From assembly GCF_006442795.2 (NCBI RefSeq), contig NZ_CP083956.1, positions 3,387,501 to 3,451,500 on the forward strand: 64,000 nucleotides of DNA, read 5' to 3'. The notes under the pieces were generated by a model. The model did no database searches. It was not told where the DNA came from and saw nothing but the letters and a program-made list of their open reading frames with translations. Made by a program: the position numbers and the translations under genes. Position 1 is the stretch's first letter. The number at the start of each line of letters is the position of its first letter. Below are positions 28,785 through 37,607 of the stretch, one piece after another. This DNA comes from Mesorhizobium sp. B1-1-8. Its GTDB lineage: Bacteria > Pseudomonadota > Alphaproteobacteria > Rhizobiales > Rhizobiaceae.

Positions 28785-28888
28785 CGCGCAACCTCGACCG
28801 TACGCAGCAATGCTGGCACATGGCCGGCTTTTCCTCGCCACTCCTGGCGACCTTGCCGGGCTGTGTGAAAATGCAGTCCGGCTTTTTT
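28785..28888 (+). ncRNA. Predicted small RNA with intrinsic terminator
   Basis: A strong intrinsic terminator lies on the plus strand with no plus-strand gene before it: GCCGGGCTG (28855-28863) pairs with CAGTCCGGC (28874-28882), followed by six T (28883-28888). Just upstream, TCGCCA (28835-28840) and TGGCGA (28845-28850) form a hairpin whose CTCC loop could pair with Shine-Dalgarno sites, a feature of several rhizobial trans-acting sRNAs. The 5-prime end is not determined. The gap 28652-28980 has no ORF I can support. Confidence 0.45.
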
Positions 28889-28980
28889 AGTTAGAAGCTT
28901 AACATTGCCGGCATTCATTTTTAACGAGGCCGCTTTATCGTCGGCGATAGTGCAATGCGGTCGCAACACGGGAGGCTGAG

Positions 28981-29472
28981 ATCGGCACCGGGAAGAAGCT
29001 CGATTTCGCTTCCTTGCTCGACGACCTGTTCGTCGCTTCCGAAAAGGGTGAGCAGGAGGGCGCCCGGCCATCCATTCCATTCGACTATCTGTCGGTGGCG
29101 GACGAGCTTCACTCCGGCCGCATAAAGGTTGCCGGCGAGAGCGTTGCCGCCGAATATCGCGAGGCGGGCGCCGATCTCGCCGCTGAATTCGCGGCACTTC
29201 TCGACCAGGCCAAGCTGACGCTGGCCAGCGAGGACCACCAGCCGGAGGAAAAACTGCCGCCGATCGATCCCGAATCGATCGCCGGCGAGCTCGGCCTCGA
29301 TCGGCCGGCGAAAAATGCCGATCTCGGCCGCTTGCGCCGCAATTTCGCCTTCGCCAACCATCCGGATCGCGTCGCCCCGCATCTGCGCCAGCGCGCCATG
29401 ATTCGCATGCAGGTGGCCAACATGCTGATCGACGAGGCCAAGCGGCGCGCCCTGGCCGGCGTCCGGCGTTAG
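28981..29472 (+). CDS. J-domain-like (HPD-containing) protein
   Basis: A 163-codon frame encodes an acidic N-terminal region and a C-terminal LGRLRRNFAFANHPDRVAP...VANMLIDEAKRR segment that contains the HPD motif and the following helix of a DnaJ J-domain. The J-domain would therefore be C-terminal and lack its first helix, a layout of some rhizobial DnaJ-like proteins. No ATG, GTG or TTG exists between the upstream stop at 28948 and the TTG at 29014. A strong GGGAGG site at 28970 sits 5 bases before ATC at 28981, so an ATC start is likely; the TTG at 29014 has no such site. Confidence 0.65.
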   Translation: MGTGKKLDFASLLDDLFVASEKGEQEGARPSIPFDYLSVADELHSGRIKVAGESVAAEYREAGADLAAEFAALLDQAKLTLASEDHQPEEKLPPIDPESIAGELGLDRPAKNADLGRLRRNFAFANHPDRVAPHLRQRAMIRMQVANMLIDEAKRRALAGVRR

Positions 29473-29583
29473 CAGCCGGAAGAAAAGTCGGCGCCGGCGG
29501 GGACTTGGAGAACATCCGGCCTTTGCTTATGCTTGCGTCTCCTCCTCGCGCAGCCGCGCAAACCTCCCGCCGGAGACAATCCC

Positions 29584-30651
29584 ATGCATAAACGCCGCCT
29601 CGGTCGGACCGATCTCCTTGTATCGCAAATCTGCCTCGGCTCGATGACCTGGGGCCAGCAGAACACGGAAGCGGAGGGTCATGCGCAGATGGACCTGGCC
29701 TTTTCGCGTGGCGTCAACTTCATCGACACGGCGGAGCTTTACCCGATCCCGCCCAAGGCCGAGACGCAAGGGCGGACCGAGAAGATCATCAGCAGCTGGA
29801 TGAAAGCGAAAGGCAACCGCGACAAGGTTATCGTCGCCTCCAAAGTGGTTGGCCGCACCGCCAACACCTGGTTCCGCGGCGACAGGCCATCGCAATTGGT
29901 GCGCGCCGATGTCTTCGACGCCATCGACAAATCGCTGACCAAGCTCGGCACCGACTATATCGACCTCTACCAGATTCACTGGCCAGAGCGCGACATTCCC
30001 TGGGGTGCCAACCCCACACGCGTCGGCGTGGTGGCTCGTCGCGCCGATGCCGTGGGCGCACCGGCCGGCGAGACGCCGATCGCCGAGACGCTTTCGGTGT
30101 TCGAGGAATTGGTGAAAGCGGGAAAGATCCGCCATTTCGGCCTGTCGAACGAAAGCTCCTGGGGTGTCATGCGTTTCCTCGCCGAGGCGGGCAACGGCAT
30201 CGGGCCGCGCGTCGTCTCGCTGCAGAACGCCTACAATCTGATCAACCGCACTTTTGAGGTGAACCTTGCCGAGGTTTGCGAGCGCGAGCAGGTTTCGCTG
30301 CTTGCCTATTCGCCCTTGGCGCAAGGCTATCTCACCGGCAAATACGACCACGGCGCGCGGCCGCAAGGCTCACGCTCGCAATTGTTCAACCGCGGCCAGC
30401 GCTACGAGACGCCCAACGCGGCCGAGGTCCAGCTCGAATACAACGAGTTGGCACGTTCCTTCGGTATGGAGCCGGCGCTGTTTGCCAATGCCTATGTGTC
30501 GAGCCGGCCTTTCGTGACCTCGAACATCGTTGGGGCCACCAGCGTGGCGCAGCTCGACATGGCGCTGTCTTCAGTCGACGTGACCTGGACCGACGAGATG
30601 CAGAAGGCAGTCGATGCCGTCCATCAGCGGGTCGGCAATCCGTGCCCGTGA
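29584..30651 (+). CDS. Tas-type aldo/keto reductase
   Basis: The 355-residue protein belongs to the NADP(H)-dependent aldo/keto reductases and is closest by pattern to E. coli Tas: HAQMDLAFSRGVNFIDTAELYPIPPKAETQG near the N-terminus. The catalytic set is D48, Y53, K87 and H132 (in LYQIHWPER), and the NADP-binding end is SNIVGATS. Tas suppresses tyrosine auxotrophy in E. coli but its physiological substrate is unclear. The ATG at 29584 begins the conserved domain. Confidence 0.92.
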   Translation: MHKRRLGRTDLLVSQICLGSMTWGQQNTEAEGHAQMDLAFSRGVNFIDTAELYPIPPKAETQGRTEKIISSWMKAKGNRDKVIVASKVVGRTANTWFRGDRPSQLVRADVFDAIDKSLTKLGTDYIDLYQIHWPERDIPWGANPTRVGVVARRADAVGAPAGETPIAETLSVFEELVKAGKIRHFGLSNESSWGVMRFLAEAGNGIGPRVVSLQNAYNLINRTFEVNLAEVCEREQVSLLAYSPLAQGYLTGKYDHGARPQGSRSQLFNRGQRYETPNAAEVQLEYNELARSFGMEPALFANAYVSSRPFVTSNIVGATSVAQLDMALSSVDVTWTDEMQKAVDAVHQRVGNPCP

Positions 30652-30696
30652 ACGACATTGGGTGAAAAAATCAAGAATGACAAAGGGATGGAAGCG

Positions 30697-31965
30697 ATGG
30701 CGACATTTCCAATCGAGGCCGTGCGTGGAAAATTCCCGGCTCTGTCCCTGACCGATGAAGGGCGTCGGCGCATCTATCTCGACAACCCTGCCGGGACGCA
30801 GGTGTCGCAGACAGTGGCCGACGCCGTGTCGTTCTGCCTCATCACCACAAACGCCAATCTCGGCGGTTTCTTCGAAACCACGCTCGCGGCGCAAAAGGTG
30901 GTCGATGATGCGCATCTGGCGATGGCCGATTTCCTTGGCGCCGCGAGCCCGCAGGAAATCATCATCGGCGCCAACATGACGACGCTGACGTATCACATGT
31001 CGCGCACGCTGGGGCGCGGTTTCGACCCGGGCGACGAGATCATCGTCACCCGCATGGACCACGAAGGCAATGTATCGCCCTGGCTGCAACTGGCCGAGGA
31101 TCTCGGCCTAGTCGTGCGCTTCCTGCCGTTCGACGAGCAAAGCTGGCAGATAGAGGAGGCGGCCCTGGAGGCGCTACTTTCGGAGAGAACGCGGCTTGTG
31201 GCGCTGAACTATGCCTCGAACCTCACAGGCTCGATCAACCGCGTCAAGTCGTTGACCGAAACCGCCAGGCAGGCCGGGGCGCTGGTCTATGTCGATGCGG
31301 TGCAGTTCGCGCCACACGGGCTGATCGACGTGCAGGCGCTGGGCTGCGATTTCCTGGTCTGCTCGGCCTACAAATTCTTCGGCCCGCATATGGGCATTTT
31401 GTGGGGTCGCCGCGACGTCATCGACGCACTTGAGCCCTATAAATGCCGCTGCTCCTCCAACGGTCTGCCGGAGCGCTTCGAGCTTGGCACGCCGCAGATC
31501 GAGCTGATGGCCGGGCTTACGGCGGCCGTCGATTATTTCGCGGATCTGGGGGCTGCCGCAGGCGAGGGCGGCTCGCGCCGGCAACGGATCGCCAGGGCAT
31601 TCGACGTGTCGACCGCTTATGAGAATGGGCTGGCGCTGAAGCTGATCTCGGGCCTGTCCAATATCGAAGGCCTGACGATCCGCGGCATCACCGATCCGGC
31701 GCGGATGGGCGAACGCGTGCCGACGGTTTCTTTCACCGTCGATGGCATCGCGCCGGAAACGATCGTTCGGCAGATGAATGCCGAAGGCATCTTCCTGTGG
31801 TCAGGCCATAGCTACGCTTGGGAGATCGTCCATCAGCTCGGCATTCCGGCCGAGCAGGGCGTCGTGCGCATCGGCGTTGCGCACTACAACACTGCCGCCG
31901 AGATCGACGAAACGCTGGAGAGCGTGCACCGGATCATCGCCATGCTCAGGCAGCAGCGATCCTGA
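30697..31965 (+). CDS. Class V aminotransferase, cysteine desulfurase-like (VC1184 type)
   Basis: A 422-residue PLP-dependent fold-type I enzyme resembling the VC1184 branch of cysteine desulfurase-like proteins: IYLDNPAGTQVSQTVADAV at the start, NMTTLTYHMSR, the VDAVQFAPHGLIDVQ segment and the PLP lysine K226 in SAYKFFGPHMG. The active-site cysteine loop of true NifS/IscS is not evident, so a lyase or aminotransferase on another substrate is possible. The ATG at 30697 follows AAAGGG; an ATG at 30688 is less well spaced. It ends 6 bp from the convergent deacetylase gene. Confidence 0.85.
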   Translation: MATFPIEAVRGKFPALSLTDEGRRRIYLDNPAGTQVSQTVADAVSFCLITTNANLGGFFETTLAAQKVVDDAHLAMADFLGAASPQEIIIGANMTTLTYHMSRTLGRGFDPGDEIIVTRMDHEGNVSPWLQLAEDLGLVVRFLPFDEQSWQIEEAALEALLSERTRLVALNYASNLTGSINRVKSLTETARQAGALVYVDAVQFAPHGLIDVQALGCDFLVCSAYKFFGPHMGILWGRRDVIDALEPYKCRCSSNGLPERFELGTPQIELMAGLTAAVDYFADLGAAAGEGGSRRQRIARAFDVSTAYENGLALKLISGLSNIEGLTIRGITDPARMGERVPTVSFTVDGIAPETIVRQMNAEGIFLWSGHSYAWEIVHQLGIPAEQGVVRIGVAHYNTAAEIDETLESVHRIIAMLRQQRS

Positions 31966-31971
31966 GTGAGG

Positions 31972-33000
31972 TTATCGCTGCTTACCGCCGAAGCCGGTCA
32001 GGAAAGCGGTGAGATTGTCACCGAGCCCATCGCAGAGATAGCCGCCTTCCTGGACGATGACAGTCGGCAGACTGAGCCCGGCGATCGCCTCGCCGATGCG
32101 CGAGAAACCCGGCGTAGTCACCGACAAGCCGCCGAACGGATCGCCCTCGTAGGCATCGAGTCCCAATGCCACCACCAGCGCCTCGGGCGCGAAGGCACGA
32201 ATGCGCTGGGAGGCCGCGGCGAGCGCCTCGAGAAACGCCGCATCGCTGGATTTGCGCGGCAGCGGCAGGTTGAGATTGTAACCCAGGCCCGCGGCTTCGC
32301 CGCGCTCGTCGGCATAGCCCCAAAAGAACGGATAGAAGCGCACCGGGTCGGCATGCAGCGAGACGGTGAGCACGTCCGGCCGCGCATAGAAGATGCCTTG
32401 CGTGCCATTGCCGTGATGCAAATCGACGTCGAGTATCGCTACCCGCGCTGCGTTCTTGCGCAGCAGCTGCGCTGCGACGGCCGAATTGTTGATGAAGCAG
32501 AAACCGCCAGCGACATCGGCGAAGGCGTGGTGGCCGGGTGGGCGGCAAAGCGCGTAGGCCGAAGACGCGCCCGCCATCACCGCTTCCGCAGCCTCAATCG
32601 CGCTCCAGGCGCTCCACAGCGCGCTGTCCCAGGTTTCGGCCGAGATCGGGCAGGCGGTATCGGCCATGTGATAGCCCGCCTGGCCGACCGCCGAGGCCGG
32701 ATAGAAGCCATTGCGTGCGATCGGATGGATGTTGGGGATCACTTCCGCCGAGGCGCCTTCGATGCGCTGCCAGCGCGCGAAGATGTGTTCGAGGAAGTCG
32801 AGATATTCAGGCGTGTGCACCGCCGCGATCGGGCCGAGCCCGCGATTGAGGGGCCGTTCTATCGCCAAACCGGCAGATTTTGCGCCGGCTAATAATCGCT
32901 CGACGCGTTCCGGCTTTTCCGGGTTTGGCTGCGGGGCGCCGCTGGAGAGAAAGGCTCTGGGATCGTGGCTTTTTTGTTCCTCGGCGTAGAAGGCTTTCAT
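31972..33000 (-). CDS. Acetylpolyamine amidohydrolase (histone deacetylase family)
   Basis: The 342-residue protein belongs to the histone deacetylase superfamily and most resembles bacterial acetylpolyamine amidohydrolases, which release acetate from N-acetylated polyamines. The catalytic His pair is H157-H158 in RPPGHHA; zinc ligands are D193 and H195 in DVDLHHGNGTQ and D282 in GLDAYEGDPFGG; the transition-state Tyr is in QEGGY near 318. It is the last gene of the operon running from 37462. Its start overlaps the stop of the acetyltransferase gene by 4 bp. Confidence 0.93.
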   Translation of the reverse strand: MKAFYAEEQKSHDPRAFLSSGAPQPNPEKPERVERLLAGAKSAGLAIERPLNRGLGPIAAVHTPEYLDFLEHIFARWQRIEGASAEVIPNIHPIARNGFYPASAVGQAGYHMADTACPISAETWDSALWSAWSAIEAAEAVMAGASSAYALCRPPGHHAFADVAGGFCFINNSAVAAQLLRKNAARVAILDVDLHHGNGTQGIFYARPDVLTVSLHADPVRFYPFFWGYADERGEAAGLGYNLNLPLPRKSSDAAFLEALAAASQRIRAFAPEALVVALGLDAYEGDPFGGLSVTTPGFSRIGEAIAGLSLPTVIVQEGGYLCDGLGDNLTAFLTGFGGKQR

Positions 33001-33500
33001 TGCTCTCCCTCCGGCGCATCGGCAAAGGCGAAGAAGGCCTCGCCGACGATCTTTTGCGTTTGCTCGTAGCTCGACCAGCCGATGCCCAGTCTTTCATAGA
33101 AGGCCTTGGCGGTCTCGTTGTCGGTGTCGACGGAGAGTCTCAGATAGGCGCCGCCTTGCGCGCGGCATTCTTGCGCCACGCTGCGCAGCAGACGCTCGCC
33201 GATCCTGCGGCCGCGAAAACGGTCCTCGACGTAAAGGTCCTGCACGTAAACGCCGGGCCGGCCCATCCAGGTCGAGAAGATGGGGAAGTACAGGCAGAGT
33301 CCGGCGAATTCGCCGCCGATTTCCGCGATGAGAGTCGAGAAGGCGGGGTTTTCGCCGAAGCCGTAGCGGCGGAGATCGTCGGGCGTCGAGGTGATTTCCT
33401 GATGGGCGCCGATGTGGTTGCCGAGTTTGAGCAGCGCGGCGTGGATGGTTTCGACATCGTCGATGGTGCCGGGGCGGAGGATGACCGTATTCACAATCAC
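32997..33500 (-). CDS. GNAT acetyltransferase, SSAT-like
   Basis: The 167-residue GNAT protein has the LYFPIFSTWMGRPGVYVQDLYV segment, the CoA-binding RFRGRRIGERLL (motif A) and a terminal NETAKAFYERLG, and closely follows the pattern of spermidine/diamine or thialysine acetyltransferases. It would transfer acetyl from acetyl-CoA to a primary amine. The GTG start at 33500 lies one base after the BKACE stop, and its own stop overlaps the deacetylase start (ATGA). It therefore opposes that enzyme within one transcript. Confidence 0.87.
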   Translation of the reverse strand: MIVNTVILRPGTIDDVETIHAALLKLGNHIGAHQEITSTPDDLRRYGFGENPAFSTLIAEIGGEFAGLCLYFPIFSTWMGRPGVYVQDLYVEDRFRGRRIGERLLRSVAQECRAQGGAYLRLSVDTDNETAKAFYERLGIGWSSYEQTQKIVGEAFFAFADAPEGEQ

Positions 33501-33501
33501 C

Positions 33502-34428
33502 TCAAAATGCCACCCGGTCGCCGCCCTTCAACGTCAGCATTTCGCGCGCTTCCGCAGGGGTTGCAACCTCCAGCGACAGGGCCTCGAGAATACCGCGGAT
33601 GCGGCGCACCTGGTCGGCGTTGGATTTCGCCAGCTGCCGCCCGTCATAGAGGCTGTCCTCGAGCCCGACGCGGACATTGCCGCCCATGGCGGCGGCGATC
33701 GAGATCAGCGGCATCTGGTGGCGGCCGGCGGCGAGCACCGAGAACTGGTAGCTGCCGAACAGTTTGTCGGCGATGCGCTTCATATGGACGAGATTGTCGG
33801 GATCGGCGCCGATCCCGCCCAATATGCCCAACACGAACTGGATGAACAGCGGCCCCGAGACCAATCCGCGGTCGCGGAAATGCGCCAGCGAATAGAGATG
33901 GCCGACGTCGTAGCACTCGAACTCGAAGCGCGTGCCGCAACCGTTGCCGAGCTTCTCCAGCACCGTCTCCATGTCGGCGAAGGTGTTCTTGAAGATCGTG
34001 TCGCGGGTGGCCTCGAGCAGTTTCGGTTCCCAGTCGTGCTGCCATTCGCGCGGCTTGTCGAGCATCGGGAACAGCGCAAAATTCATCGAGCCCATGTTGA
34101 GCGAGCACATTTCCGGCTCGGCCCGCAAGGGCGCCGCCAGCCGCTGGTCGAGGTTCATCAGCGAGGAGCCGCCGGTGGTGATGTTGATCACCGCATCGGT
34201 CGCCTGCTTGATGCGCGGCAGGAACTGCATGAACATTTCAGGGTCGGCGGTCGGCCGGCCATCCTTCGGGTCTCTTGCATGCAGATGCAGGATCGAGGCG
34301 CCGGCTTCGGAAGCGGCGATGGCCTCCGCGGCGATCTGGTCCGGCGTCACCGGGAGATATGGCGACATAGACGGCGTATGCACCGAGCCGGTGACGGCGC
34401 AAGTGATGATGACCTTCCTGGGCGCCAT
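33502..34428 (-). CDS. BKACE family 3-keto-5-aminohexanoate cleavage-type enzyme
   Basis: The 308-residue TIM-barrel protein has the BKACE zinc site at H48/H50 in LHLHARDPKDGRP, the MNFALFPMLDKP and MGGNVRVGLEDS segments and the GHLYSLA region. BKACE enzymes condense a beta-keto acid with acetyl-CoA, giving acetoacetate and a new CoA ester; the founding Kce acts on 3-keto-5-aminohexanoate in lysine fermentation. The gene follows the aminotransferase by 9 bp, so the beta-keto substrate may arise from that amine. Confidence 0.92.
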   Translation of the reverse strand: MAPRKVIITCAVTGSVHTPSMSPYLPVTPDQIAAEAIAASEAGASILHLHARDPKDGRPTADPEMFMQFLPRIKQATDAVINITTGGSSLMNLDQRLAAPLRAEPEMCSLNMGSMNFALFPMLDKPREWQHDWEPKLLEATRDTIFKNTFADMETVLEKLGNGCGTRFEFECYDVGHLYSLAHFRDRGLVSGPLFIQFVLGILGGIGADPDNLVHMKRIADKLFGSYQFSVLAAGRHQMPLISIAAAMGGNVRVGLEDSLYDGRQLAKSNADQVRRIRGILEALSLEVATPAEAREMLTLKGGDRVAF

Positions 34429-34437
34429 TTTTGCTCC

Positions 34438-35820
34438 TCAGCCTTCGACCGGCAGGTCGAGTTCGCCGGCCAGCGCCTCGAGCGAGTCGCCGATGATGGC
34501 GATGATCTCGCCGATCTGCTCGCGCGTGATGATCATCGGCGGCGCAACCATGAAATTGTCGCCGTCGACGCCGCCCTTGACCCTACGCCCGTAGATGATC
34601 AGGCCACGCTCATATGCGAGATCGAGCAGGCGTTGCGTCGCCTTCTTGCCTGGTGCGATCGGTACAAGCGTCTCCGGATCGGCAACCATTTCGGCGCCGA
34701 GCAGCAAGCCTTTGCCACGCACGTCGGCGATGAAAGGGAAGCGCTTTTGCAACGCCCTCAACTCGCCGATCAGCAAATCGCCCATTGCGGCCGCGTTGGC
34801 GATGAGGCCCAGCCGGTCCATTTCGCCGAGCACGGCACGGCCGGCGGCGCAGGCCAGCGGATTGCCGGCATAGGTGTGGCCGTGCTGGAAACCGCCGGAG
34901 GCAAGCAGCGGCTCGACCAGCCGCATCGGCGCGGCCAGCGCGCCGAGCGGCGCGTAGCCGGAGCCCAGGCCTTTCGACAGCGCGACGATGTCAGGCCGGC
35001 AGTTCCAGTGGTCGCCGCCGAGGAATTTGCCGGTGCGGCCGGTGCCGCTCATCACTTCGTCATGGATGAGCAGGATGCCGTAACGGTCGCAGATCTCGCG
35101 GATGCGCGGATAGTAGCTGTCGGGCGCTACCAGGGCGGCGGTGGCCGCGCCGCCGATCGGCTCCATGATGAAGGCGAGCACGCTTTCCGGACCTTCGGCG
35201 AGAATCTTTTCCTCCAGCATGTCGGCGTAGCGGATGCCGCGCTGCTCCATCGAGAGATTGTCGCGGTCGCGCCAGGCGGTCGGCGCCGGCACGGTCGGCA
35301 TCACCCGCATCATCGGCGTGAAAGTTTCGGCCAGCGCATCGTCGCCGGTGATCGAAAGCGAGCCCAGTGTTCCGCCGTGATAGGAGGGGAAACGGGTGAT
35401 CACCTTCCAGCGCTTGGGCTGACCAGTGGCGACCGCCCATTGCCGGGCGAGCTTAATGCAGGATTCCGTCGCTTCCGAACCGCCGGAGACGAAGAAGATG
35501 CGGTCCATGCCCTCCGGCAGCTTGCCGGCGAGCTCCCGCGCCAGTTCCTCGGCCGGCTCGTTCTCGAAATGCAGCCGGTAGGCGAAGGTGGCCTTGTCCA
35601 TCTGCCGCTTCATGGCATCGAGCACGTTGCGGTTGGAATGACCGATATTGGCCACCATCGGCCCGCTCGATCCGTCGATGAAGCGGCGGCCGTCCCTGGT
35701 CCAGAAGTAGATTCCTTCCGCGCGGTCGACCAGCGGCCGACGCAGGCTGGAGAGATAAAACAGATGCGACGGCGGCCGCGCTTCGGCGTCGGGCGAGGGC
35801 AGCACTTCCGGTTTCGGCAT
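34438..35820 (-). CDS. Class III omega-aminotransferase family protein
   Basis: The 460-residue PLP enzyme is a class III aminotransferase: SGGSEATESCIKLARQW, FIMEPIGGAA, the signature LLIHDEVMSGTGRTGK and the PLP lysine in ALSKGLGSGYAPLGA, with the NFMVAPPMIIT segment near the C-terminus. Members transfer amino groups from omega-amino acids or diamines. The ATG at 35820 begins 1 base after the preceding stop. Placed between a DMFase-like protein and BKACE, it could convert an amine released upstream to an aldehyde or keto acid. Confidence 0.93.
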   Translation of the reverse strand: MPKPEVLPSPDAEARPPSHLFYLSSLRRPLVDRAEGIYFWTRDGRRFIDGSSGPMVANIGHSNRNVLDAMKRQMDKATFAYRLHFENEPAEELARELAGKLPEGMDRIFFVSGGSEATESCIKLARQWAVATGQPKRWKVITRFPSYHGGTLGSLSITGDDALAETFTPMMRVMPTVPAPTAWRDRDNLSMEQRGIRYADMLEEKILAEGPESVLAFIMEPIGGAATAALVAPDSYYPRIREICDRYGILLIHDEVMSGTGRTGKFLGGDHWNCRPDIVALSKGLGSGYAPLGALAAPMRLVEPLLASGGFQHGHTYAGNPLACAAGRAVLGEMDRLGLIANAAAMGDLLIGELRALQKRFPFIADVRGKGLLLGAEMVADPETLVPIAPGKKATQRLLDLAYERGLIIYGRRVKGGVDGDNFMVAPPMIITREQIGEIIAIIGDSLEALAGELDLPVEG

Positions 35821-35821
35821 G

Positions 35822-37462
35822 TCAGGACTTTCCAAGATAGCGGTCGAGGACATTCTTGGTCACGCGTTCGACCATTGGATCCTGCCTTAGCAGGCCGGCG
35901 ACCCATTCGCAGCTTCCGGCATGGAACACTTCGCCCTTGCCGCGCGGGAAATTGACGATCATGCCGTTGCCGCGCTTGACCTTGTCGAGATTGGCGTCGC
36001 TGGCCTCGCCGAACAGCGTCTCGGCGGTGAAGCGGCCATCCTCGTCGGTGAGGAACTGGTCCTCGATCGGGATATCGGCGCTTTCCTCGACCTGGCTCGC
36101 CATGCCGACGGCCAGCACCTGCAGGCCGTCCGGAGCGCCGCTCTCCGCAGTCGGGTAGGGCAGGCCGCCGTGAATCTCGAAGTCGAGCCCGTCGACCTCA
36201 TAGCCATAAACATGGCTGTCGGCTCCGAGCAGGTCGCCATAATAGATGCCGGTGCCGGCAAAGGCCCAGTGCTCGGGACGGTAGACCGGAAAGCCGCGCA
36301 CGCCGCGCGGCGCGCAGCCGCCCCAGCCGGCATAGACGCCTCTCGTCGCATTGAGGCCGAAGGTGGCGCTGCCCGGCCGGCCGATCTCCGGCGCTTCCCA
36401 GGAATTGGTGGCGCGCCTGACGTCGCCGCCGCGATAGGCCGGGTCCTCGGCGCGCGCCTTGTATTTATAGCAGACCTGCCGGCGGCCTTCGTCCTCCAGC
36501 CTGGTCTGCCACATGAAATTGCCGGCAAAGCGCGCCGCATAGCCGCCGCGATCGACGTAACGGTCGACCGCGTCGCGCATCTCCCAGGTCCAGTATTCGT
36601 CATGGCCGACGAAGACGACGCAGTCGTAGCCGTCGAGGATTTCGGGCGAGAAATGCAGTTCGTGCTGGCTGGCGAGATCGATCGCATAGCCGGCGCGCTC
36701 GGCGAAGCGGAAGAAGTGACTGTCATAGCTCGCCCAACCGGAGGAGGCGTATTTCTTCGAATGTCCAGTGGCGAACGCCCATTCCATATGCGGATAGCGC
36801 GGCACGGTCTTTGGCAGCACCGCGACCTCCAGAGGCACGCGCGGCGCGTCCTTGGGCAGCACGACGAAACCGCGGCACCAGGGCCGCTGCGTCGAAACCA
36901 TGGTGGCATATTGATCGCGGTTGGGGCCGGTGATGCCCTGGTAGTGATTGGAGCCGCCCCAGGTGTTGTAGGCGAGCCATGTGCCGGTCGCTGCGATCTG
37001 CAGCAGGCGGCCGGGTTTTTTGCCGGGCAAGGGCGCGACGATGAAGAGGTGGTGGCACTGGATCGGCTTGCCGTCGCGGCCGTCGGCGGAAAGCGTGAGG
37101 CGATAGGCGCCGGAGGGCCAATCGGTGCCAATGCGAAATTCGAACGAGGCCTCCCAGCCGCAACCTTCGACCGAGCATTGATCCGGCGTCTCCTGCCAGC
37201 GTGCGGCGACGCCCGTCTTCTCAAAGACCTTGGTCTCGTCGGCGCCGTCGCGAATGATGGCCATGCCGAATTGCGGCGCGGTCGAGCTGACATGCAGCGC
37301 CACCGTCTCGCCCGGGCGGTAGGAGAAGCGATCGGAATAGCACCAGATCTCGCCGCGCTCGCCGTCCATGCCCGGCCATTCGTAATAGTGGCCGCGCACC
37401 GCTTCGCGGCGCTGCTCGGGCGTCAGCCCGAAATCGGGAAACTCTGTCGGCAGCTGCGTCAT
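35822..37462 (-). CDS. N,N-dimethylformamidase beta-subunit-like amidohydrolase
   Basis: The 546-residue protein resembles the large subunit of N,N-dimethylformamidase, an iron enzyme that hydrolyses amides. Conserved features are the VALHVSSTAPQFGMAIIRDG strand, ATGTWLAYNTWGGSN, the GHDEYWTWEMRDAVDRYVD segment and the YYGDLLGADSHVYGYEVDGL region. The companion small subunit gene is absent. It is the first gene of the five-gene operon and could hydrolyse an N-acyl or N-methyl amide; the ATG at 37462 is preferred to a GTG two codons earlier. Confidence 0.85.
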   Translation of the reverse strand: MTQLPTEFPDFGLTPEQRREAVRGHYYEWPGMDGERGEIWCYSDRFSYRPGETVALHVSSTAPQFGMAIIRDGADETKVFEKTGVAARWQETPDQCSVEGCGWEASFEFRIGTDWPSGAYRLTLSADGRDGKPIQCHHLFIVAPLPGKKPGRLLQIAATGTWLAYNTWGGSNHYQGITGPNRDQYATMVSTQRPWCRGFVVLPKDAPRVPLEVAVLPKTVPRYPHMEWAFATGHSKKYASSGWASYDSHFFRFAERAGYAIDLASQHELHFSPEILDGYDCVVFVGHDEYWTWEMRDAVDRYVDRGGYAARFAGNFMWQTRLEDEGRRQVCYKYKARAEDPAYRGGDVRRATNSWEAPEIGRPGSATFGLNATRGVYAGWGGCAPRGVRGFPVYRPEHWAFAGTGIYYGDLLGADSHVYGYEVDGLDFEIHGGLPYPTAESGAPDGLQVLAVGMASQVEESADIPIEDQFLTDEDGRFTAETLFGEASDANLDKVKRGNGMIVNFPRGKGEVFHAGSCEWVAGLLRQDPMVERVTKNVLDRYLGKS

Positions 37463-37607
37463 GAACACCAGTCGGGTGAAAGGCCGTCATTGAGACCGTT
37501 GGCCGGCCAAGCGTCAATTGGAAACCATCGGGCCAGCGGCTGCCCTTGGCCGCTGCCGGCAAACCAACTATCCATGCTGGGGCGACATTTTTCGCCAGGG
37601 AGCCGAT

